From Candidatus Omnitrophota bacterium (lineage in GTDB: Bacteria; Omnitrophota; Gorgyraeia; Zapsychrales; Zapsychraceae): a stretch of DNA of 9,574 bases. The stretch spans positions 1 to 9,574 of the forward strand of contig JAKQLT010000212.1 in assembly GCA_029567025.1 (NCBI GenBank). Direction: 5' to 3'. Both the position numbers and the translations under genes were made by a program. Shown one piece after another: positions 4,829 through 9,574 of this stretch (positions are counted from its first letter, which is position 1; the number at the start of each line of letters is the position of its first letter). The notes under the pieces were generated by a model. That model ran no database searches. It was not told where the DNA came from and saw only the letters and a program-made list of their open reading frames with translations.

Positions 4829-6793
4829 ATGGAAGATGATATGTTCTTAGAACCCTCTGAACCATCCGCCGATCAAGAACAAAAAACGCCTGATAAAAAT
4901 AATCCTCAAAAAAATAAATCCAAAAATAAAAATAATAATAATTTTTTATGGATTATTCTGGGGTTTCTTCTTCTTATTTTTATTAACCGTAACGACACAT
5001 TAACGCCGATAAATCCGCCTAAAAAACTTACCTATAGCGAGTTTTATTCGATCCTTTTAAATAATCAAGAAACCCAAGAAATAAAATTATTAGAGCTAAC
5101 GGAAAGCACCGAACATATTTTAAAAGGAAAATTTAAAGACAATACTGAATTCACATTAAACATTCCGACCAAAGATGAAAAAATTCTTGAAGATATCCGA
5201 AAAAATGTGGCTAATTTCTCGGTTGTGCCGGCTCAAACGTTTTGGAGCCAGATGTTTTTTTCCTTCATGCCTATCATGCTTATCTTAGGATTCATTTGGT
5301 TTGTTTCGAACCGTGGCGCCCAAATGGGAAATAAAATTTGGTCTTTTGGCAAAGCCCGCACCCAAACACAAAGTAAAGATAATAAAATTACCTTTAAAGA
5401 TGTTGCAGGCGTCGATGAAGCCAAAGAAGAGCTCCAGGAAGTTATTGAATTTTTAAAAGATCCCAAAAAATTCGAACGATTAGGCGGAAAAATTCCTAAA
5501 GGCGTGCTTTTAATCGGTCCACCAGGAACAGGAAAAACATTGTTAGCTAAAGCAGTTGCTGGCGAAGCCGATGTCCCATTTTTTTCTTTAAGTGGTTCGG
5601 ATTTTGTGGAAATGTTCGTCGGCGTTGGCGCGTCTCGCGTACGCGATCTTTTTGAAAAAGGACGCCGCGCATCCAAAGTTTCGGGCAAAGGCGCTATTAT
5701 TTTTATCGATGAAATTGATGCGGTAGGCCGCTTACGTTTTACAGGAATCGGCGGAGGCAATGATGAACGCGAACAAACATTAAACGCGCTTCTTGTTGAA
5801 ATGGACGGCTTTACCACGCAAACAGGACTTATTCTTATTGCGGCTACGAACCGTCCAGACACTCTCGACCCCGCGCTTTTACGCCCAGGACGATTTGATC
5901 GTCAAGTGGTTGTTGGCCTTCCAGATATCTTAGGACGCGAAGGAATTCTAACCGTGCATACAAAAAATCTTAAATTAGCGGCAAATGTTGATTTTAAAAA
6001 ACTCGCGCAACAAACGGTTTATTTTTCCGGCGCGGACTTAGCCAATGTTTGTAATGAAGCCGCTTTATTGGCCGCCCGCATGAATAAAGATGCGATTGAA
6101 CAAGAAGATTTTTATAAAGCTATTGAGCGTGTTACCATGGGACCAGAAAAAAAGAGCCGCGTTATTTCTAAAAAAGAAAAAGAAATGACCGCGTATCACG
6201 AGGCAGGTCATGCGCTTTTATCTTTATTACTCGATGAAGTGGACACCTTTACCAAAGTTTCTATTATTCCCCGCGGAATGGCCGGCGGTTATACTCTTAC
6301 GCCTCCGACAGAAGATAAGCATTATATGAACAAAAAAGAACTCAAAGGCCAAATGACGGTACTTTTAGGCGGAATGGCTTCTGAAGAACTTCACGTCGGA
6401 GATACATCAACCGGGGTTTCCAATGATCTTGAAAAAGTCACCAATATCGCGCGTCATATGGTTTGCGTATTCGGCATGAGCAAAGATTTAGGTCCCATCA
6501 CCTACGGCAACAGCAATCAATTAAAGTTCTTAGGCCGTGATATGTTGGAACAAAAAGATTTTAGCGATGCCACGGCAAAAAAGATTGATGAGGAAGTCAA
6601 AAATCTCGTTGATGAGGCCTACAATAGAGCAAAAAATCTCTTAAAGGAAAATCAGGACAAATTAGAAAAAATTGCGGCACATTTAATGGAAAAAGAAGTT
6701 ATTGATATCGATGAGGCCAAAATTATTTTAGGCCTTGCAGAAAAACAGCCCGAGTCCATCATTAACGAAAATAACAAAACCGCATCGGCATAA
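4829..6793 (+). CDS. ftsH: ATP-dependent zinc metalloprotease FtsH
   Basis: FtsH is the membrane-anchored hexameric AAA+ protease that degrades misfolded membrane proteins and selected regulators. The protein has 654 residues, normal for the family. An unusually Asn/Lys-rich, low-complexity cytoplasmic start (about 1-38) precedes TM1 (39-53), the periplasmic domain (about 66-137) and TM2 (143-160). The AAA domain has Walker A GPPGTGKT at 230-237, Walker B IIFIDEID at 290-297 and the second region of homology ATNRPDTLDPALLRPGRFDR at 339-358. The protease domain has the zinc site HEAGH at 457-461 with a likely third ligand at D533. After Walker B the usual RxRGxGxGGG loop reads RLRFTGIGGG, a mild departure. 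The AGGAGA site fixes the start. It leads the operon with folP, a common bacterial neighbourhood. Confidence 0.98.
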   Translation: MEDDMFLEPSEPSADQEQKTPDKNNPQKNKSKNKNNNNFLWIILGFLLLIFINRNDTLTPINPPKKLTYSEFYSILLNNQETQEIKLLELTESTEHILKGKFKDNTEFTLNIPTKDEKILEDIRKNVANFSVVPAQTFWSQMFFSFMPIMLILGFIWFVSNRGAQMGNKIWSFGKARTQTQSKDNKITFKDVAGVDEAKEELQEVIEFLKDPKKFERLGGKIPKGVLLIGPPGTGKTLLAKAVAGEADVPFFSLSGSDFVEMFVGVGASRVRDLFEKGRRASKVSGKGAIIFIDEIDAVGRLRFTGIGGGNDEREQTLNALLVEMDGFTTQTGLILIAATNRPDTLDPALLRPGRFDRQVVVGLPDILGREGILTVHTKNLKLAANVDFKKLAQQTVYFSGADLANVCNEAALLAARMNKDAIEQEDFYKAIERVTMGPEKKSRVISKKEKEMTAYHEAGHALLSLLLDEVDTFTKVSIIPRGMAGGYTLTPPTEDKHYMNKKELKGQMTVLLGGMASEELHVGDTSTGVSNDLEKVTNIARHMVCVFGMSKDLGPITYGNSNQLKFLGRDMLEQKDFSDATAKKIDEEVKNLVDEAYNRAKNLLKENQDKLEKIAAHLMEKEVIDIDEAKIILGLAEKQPESIINENNKTASA

Positions 6794-6798
6794 ATACT

Positions 6799-7695
6799 AT
6801 GTCTACTCATCATCCGCGCCCATGCTATCTCATCAAAACCGGAAACCATGCTCTTACGCTTGGAAAAACGACGCAAATCATGGGAATTTTAAATCTTACG
6901 CCGGATTCTTTTAGCGGAGATGGTTGCTTAAAAACTAATAACAAAAACTTTCAACAAACCGCTTTAAAAAAAGCGTATCAATTAATAAAAAACGGCGCGG
7001 ATATTTTAGATGTTGGAGGAGAATCAACGCGGCCAGGAGCTAAAAAAATATCCCTGATAGAAGAAACCCATCGCGTTATTCCAATTATTAGAATATTAGC
7101 CAAGAAAATAAAAATCCCGATTTCTATTGATACCTACAAAACAGAAGTCGCACAACAAGCCCTGGATGCCGGCGCCAGTATTGTGAATACAATTATGGGC
7201 ACTCATCCCAAAAAAGATTTTTTAAAAATGGTCCGTGGCTACCAAGCGGCGATTGTCTTAATGCATATCAAAGGGACACCGCAAACCATGCAAAAAAATA
7301 TTTCTTATCATAATTGCGTCAAAGAAATCATTGTTTCTTTAAGGAAATCGATTGAAAAGTGCTTGGAAATCGGCATAAAAGAGGATAAAATAATTATTGA
7401 TCCGGGAATCGGATTTGGAAAAACAGTTTTTCACAATCTTGAAATTCTAAATCGATTAGATCTTTTCCATGTTTTACGTCGGCCGATTCTTATAGGCCCC
7501 TCACGGAAATCCTTTATTGGAAAAATTCTTAATAAAGAGGTCTCCCAACGGCTTATGGGAACAACCGCGTCTATCTGCGCTTCTATATTAAAAGGCGCGC
7601 ACATAATACGCGTTCACGACGTTAAACAAATAAAAGAAGCGGCCATATTAACAGATGCTATTATCAATGAAGGCAAAAATTTATCTATCTTATGA
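6799..7695 (+). CDS. folP: Dihydropteroate synthase
   Basis: FolP condenses 6-hydroxymethyl-7,8-dihydropterin diphosphate with p-aminobenzoate to dihydropteroate, the sulfonamide-sensitive step of folate synthesis. The protein is a 298-residue TIM barrel, near the family length. Motifs in order: MGILNLTPDSFSGDG (28-42), the DVGGESTRPGA loop (71-81), SIDTYK (D111), N130 in VNTIMG, LMHIKGTPQTMQ, DPGIGFGKT (D201), GPSRKSFIG (K237) and RVHDV (R271, H273). The pterin-binding Asn, Asp, Lys and Arg are all present; the usual VNDISG reads VNTIMG, with the Asp after Asn lost. The start is 5 nt after the ftsH stop with no Shine-Dalgarno, so translation is probably coupled. The stop overlaps cdaA by ATGA. 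Confidence 0.97.
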   Translation: MSTHHPRPCYLIKTGNHALTLGKTTQIMGILNLTPDSFSGDGCLKTNNKNFQQTALKKAYQLIKNGADILDVGGESTRPGAKKISLIEETHRVIPIIRILAKKIKIPISIDTYKTEVAQQALDAGASIVNTIMGTHPKKDFLKMVRGYQAAIVLMHIKGTPQTMQKNISYHNCVKEIIVSLRKSIEKCLEIGIKEDKIIIDPGIGFGKTVFHNLEILNRLDLFHVLRRPILIGPSRKSFIGKILNKEVSQRLMGTTASICASILKGAHIIRVHDVKQIKEAAILTDAIINEGKNLSIL

Positions 7696-8465
7696 TACTT
7701 CTTTGGGACATTCTTAAAACAATCCTTGAAATCACAGTTTTATGGTTTACTTATTACCAAATCCTTGTTTTTTTTGAAGGAACTCGGGCTTTCCAAGTTT
7801 TTCGTGGATTGGCTTATTTATTGCTGGCTTTTCTCATTTCTGAAATATTAGGATTTACAACGATTAACTGGCTCTTAACACGTTTTTTTGCTATTTCGGT
7901 CATTGCCGTTATGATTATTTTTCAACAAGAACTCCGTCAAGGATTAGCGCATTTAGGACAACGCCATCTTTTTTCATTCGGCATCGAAGAGTCAACGCTC
8001 CTGGAAGTCATCGAGGAATTAGCTTCGGCGGCCTTTAAATTGTCTAAGAAAAAGATCGGTGGGCTGATTGCTATTGAACGTGAAACAAAATTAAAACCTT
8101 ATATTGAAAGTGGGATTGCCTTAAACGCGAAAATTTCCGCTGAGCTGATTCAAAGTATTTTTACGCCGCAAAGCCCTTTACATGACGGAGGTATTATTTT
8201 ACGCAATGATGAAATCATCGCGGCGTCTTGTTTATTTCCTCTTTCGGACAATCCCAATTTCAGCAAAATTATTGGCACGCGCCATCGCGCGGCCTTAGGC
8301 ATTACCGAACAAACGGACACTATTGTTATTATTATCTCGGAAGAAACGGGAGAAATCTCGGTGGCTTCAGATGGGAGATTTATTCCGATTGTGAATCACG
8401 AACGTTTAGTAAAAATTTTAAAAGATATTCTGTCTGTTGAATCAGACAATAAAAAGAAAAAATGA
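7692..8465 (+). CDS. cdaA: Membrane diadenylate cyclase (c-di-AMP synthase)
   Basis: CdaA joins two ATP molecules to cyclic di-AMP, a messenger controlling potassium, osmolyte and cell-wall balance. The protein has 257 residues. Three N-terminal TM helices (about 8-28, 38-56 and 62-78) are followed by IIFQQELRQGLAHLG and a DAC (DisA_N) domain, about 100-247. The substrate motifs are PLHDGG at 162-167, where many family members read DGA, and GTRHRAALG at 195-203 with the RHR triplet at 197-199. The Ala-to-Gly change is conservative and activity is expected. ATGA overlaps at both ends show tight coupling with folP and with the following mini-YbbR gene. In Firmicutes cdaA is followed by full cdaR and glmM; here cdaR is reduced to its first helix and glmM is absent. 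Confidence 0.96.
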   Translation: MILLWDILKTILEITVLWFTYYQILVFFEGTRAFQVFRGLAYLLLAFLISEILGFTTINWLLTRFFAISVIAVMIIFQQELRQGLAHLGQRHLFSFGIEESTLLEVIEELASAAFKLSKKKIGGLIAIERETKLKPYIESGIALNAKISAELIQSIFTPQSPLHDGGIILRNDEIIAASCLFPLSDNPNFSKIIGTRHRAALGITEQTDTIVIIISEETGEISVASDGRFIPIVNHERLVKILKDILSVESDNKKKK

Positions 8466-8566
8466 TTATGAAAGAATGGTTTAAACACAATCTTGTATTA
8501 AAATTAACAGCATTGTTTTTAGCGGTTGTCACTTGGATCTACGTCAATATAGAACTTTTTAAATAA
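8462..8566 (+). CDS. 34-residue mini-YbbR/CdaR, membrane helix only
   Basis: A small gene begins at the ATGA overlapping the cdaA stop and ends at TAA, giving 34 residues (32 if the ATG at 8468 is used). Its NLVLKLTALFLAVVTWIYVN stretch (10-29) closely matches the N-terminal membrane helix of CdaR/YbbR proteins, which lie next to CdaA, bind it in the membrane and tune its activity. A basic KEWFKHN start suggests the N terminus is cytoplasmic. The extracytoplasmic YbbR repeats of full CdaR (roughly 300 residues or more) are absent: only 61 nt separate the stop from pdxJ, so no frameshifted remainder exists. It may be a decayed cdaR or a dedicated small CdaA partner. Coupling to cdaA argues for translation; retained function is inferred. 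Confidence 0.75.
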   Translation: MIMKEWFKHNLVLKLTALFLAVVTWIYVNIELFK

Positions 8567-8627
8567 TTGTTTTATCTTCAGGAAGATCCAACCCGTAAAA
8601 CCAATTATTTTCTCAAGAATAAAAAAA

Positions 8628-9344
8628 ATGGTAAAACTTGGAGTGAATATTGATCATATCGCGACTTTACGGCAAGCTCGAAAAGAATTTGAGCCGGACC
8701 CGATTCAAGCCGCTTGTTTATGCGTTAACGCTGGAGCGGATAGCATTGTCGCTCATTTGCGTGAAGACCGTCGGCATATCCACGATAAAGACATTTTTCA
8801 ATTAAAGAAAAAAATCAAAACGCGTTTTAATTTAGAAATGTCAATTGCGGATAAGATTGTCAAAATTGCTTGCCAAGTAAAACCTCATCAAGCAACCCTT
8901 GTTCCGGAAAAACGGCAAGAATTAACAACCGAGGGAGGGCTTGATATCCTAAAAAATTTTCATCGCGTTAAGAAAACGGTTAAACGCCTTCAAGATAAAA
9001 ATATTCTGGTCAGCTTATTTATCGCGGCTGATAAAAAACAAATCAAGAGAGCTAAAGAAACCGGCGCCGAAGCCATTGAAATTCATACAGGTGTCTACGC
9101 GAATGCCAAGACAAAACAAGAAAAAACAAAAGAATTAAAAAAAATTACTGCTATGACACAATATGCTCTTACGTTGGGGCTTATCGTCAATGCTGGCCAT
9201 GGGCTTAAATATCACGATACTATGCCTATTGCGCGAATTCCCGGCATAAATGAATTGAATATCGGGCATTCAATTATTTCCCGCGCTGTCTTTGTCGGCT
9301 TACACCAAGCCGTTAAAGAAATGCTCGCCCTTATAAAAAAGTGA
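8628..9344 (+). CDS. pdxJ: Pyridoxine 5'-phosphate synthase
   Basis: PdxJ condenses 1-deoxyxylulose 5-phosphate with 3-amino-2-oxopropyl phosphate to pyridoxine 5'-phosphate, the last ring-forming step of the DXP-dependent vitamin B6 route. The protein is a 238-residue TIM barrel, the usual length. Diagnostic motifs: GVNIDHIATLRQAR (5-18), HLREDRRHI (43-51), NLEMS (E70), LVPEKRQELTTEGGLD (91-106), EIHTGVYA, NAGHGL and ELNIGHSIISRAVFVGL. All are close to consensus, so an active enzyme is expected. The ATG follows an A-rich tract with no clear Shine-Dalgarno, 61 nt after the mini-YbbR stop. A small inverted repeat (ATCTTC/GAAGAT, 8574-8587) lies in that gap. acpS begins 5 nt after the stop, the same pdxJ-acpS pairing found in E. 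coli. Confidence 0.97.
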   Translation: MVKLGVNIDHIATLRQARKEFEPDPIQAACLCVNAGADSIVAHLREDRRHIHDKDIFQLKKKIKTRFNLEMSIADKIVKIACQVKPHQATLVPEKRQELTTEGGLDILKNFHRVKKTVKRLQDKNILVSLFIAADKKQIKRAKETGAEAIEIHTGVYANAKTKQEKTKELKKITAMTQYALTLGLIVNAGHGLKYHDTMPIARIPGINELNIGHSIISRAVFVGLHQAVKEMLALIKK

Positions 9345-9349
9345 CCATT

Positions 9350-9556
9350 ATGATTATCGGAACAGGCATAGACATTGTTGAACTTAAACGCATCAAACAA
9401 GCGATTGATCGCTGGGGCGACAACTTTTTAAAACATATTTTTCTCGATGAAGAAATCGCTTATGCCAAAGCCAACAAAAATCCTATTCAACATTACGCGG
9501 TGCGTTTCGCAGCGAAAGAAGCTGTTTATAAAGCGCTGAAAGACACCACAAAAATC
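9350..9556 (+). CDS. acpS: Holo-[acyl-carrier-protein] synthase, 5' part
   Basis: AcpS transfers 4'-phosphopantetheine from CoA to a serine of apo-ACP, activating fatty acid synthesis. The first 69 residues are present, about half of a normal 120-130 residue AcpS. GTGIDIVELKRI contains D8, and the RFAAKEAVYKAL block contains E57; these are the magnesium ligands of the family. The ATG at 9350 is 5 nt after the pdxJ stop. Codons after ATC at 9554-9556 (reading RSEEHT) come from sequencing adapter and are not part of the protein, so the gene is cut by the contig end. This is not a natural truncation. Confidence 0.93.
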
Positions 9557-9574
9557 AGATCGGAAGAGCACACG
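9557..9574. other. Illumina TruSeq adapter at the contig end
   Basis: The last 18 bases, AGATCGGAAGAGCACACG, are identical to the start of the Illumina TruSeq read-1 adapter. They interrupt acpS in its conserved region and run to the last base of the window. This is library contamination left by read-through, not genomic sequence. Confidence 0.97.

Noticed and set aside
5233..5862. Long antisense open frame within ftsH
   Set aside because: It is opposite the highly conserved AAA domain, has Ser/Pro-rich shadow composition and resembles no family; it is a by-product of ftsH codon use.
8228..8440. 70-residue open frame inside cdaA on the same strand
   Set aside because: It overlaps the conserved DAC domain in another frame and has an implausible composition with no start signal.
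8574..8587. Hairpin ATCTTC/GAAGAT before pdxJ as a terminator or regulator
   Set aside because: The stem is short, with a 2-nt loop and no T-run; chance is likely.
8567..8627. Frameshifted remainder of ybbR after the mini gene
   Set aside because: Only 61 bases remain before pdxJ and no frame in them resembles YbbR domains, so a single frameshift cannot explain the short gene.
9350..9574. Natural truncation or altered C terminus of AcpS
   Set aside because: The apparent tail is exact adapter sequence.
1..9574. Mobile element, phage, CRISPR array or defence island
   Set aside because: No transposase, integrase, direct-repeat array, terminal inverted repeats or defence genes are seen; the excisionase-type HTH domains are fused to a cytoskeletal or membrane segment and have no integrase beside them.

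Overview
This is an AT-rich bacterial window with every gene on the + strand and no intergenic gap longer than about 160 bases. It contains no transposase, integrase, CRISPR array or rRNA. The gene content and order suggest an uncultivated Gram-negative-type lineage: bactofilin with HTH genes, a DUF6485-like Cys-rich protein, tilS, a GT2 glycosyltransferase, ftsH, folP, cdaA, pdxJ and acpS. My best guess is Candidatus Omnitrophota or a PVC-type relative, but this is inference from gene order and protein style and is not proven. The last 18 bases are Illumina adapter, so the right edge is a contig end from a short-read assembly.

Layout. Positions 1-366 hold the 3' part of an MgtC/SapB membrane protein. 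It is followed by a two-gene module (389-1227): a bactofilin fused to an excisionase-type helix-turn-helix, then a small protein with the same type of HTH and a C-terminal membrane anchor. Next come a small Cys-rich DUF6485-like protein (1280-1531), a Met-CAU tRNA with its own extended -10 promoter (1569-1645), and a tiny basic protein starting 15 nt after the tRNA (1661-1855). An apparent operon then encodes a two-TM protein, a secreted nuclease-fold protein with substituted catalytic residues, and TilS (1953-3896). The GT2 gene (3972-4673) appears to begin at an AUU codon. After a good sigma70-type promoter, a tightly packed operon runs ftsH-folP-cdaA-mini-ybbR-pdxJ-acpS (4829 to the end).

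How the genes work together. The right half is housekeeping: membrane protein quality control (FtsH), folate synthesis (FolP), c-di-AMP synthesis (CdaA), pyridoxine phosphate synthesis (PdxJ) and acyl carrier protein activation (AcpS). TilS and the Met tRNA concern CAU-anticodon decoding. The less ordinary parts are the bactofilin/HTH pair, which could link a cytoskeletal scaffold, DNA and the membrane; a 34-residue stand-alone version of the CdaR/YbbR membrane helix coupled to cdaA; the AUU start; and the nuclease-fold protein lacking key catalytic residues.
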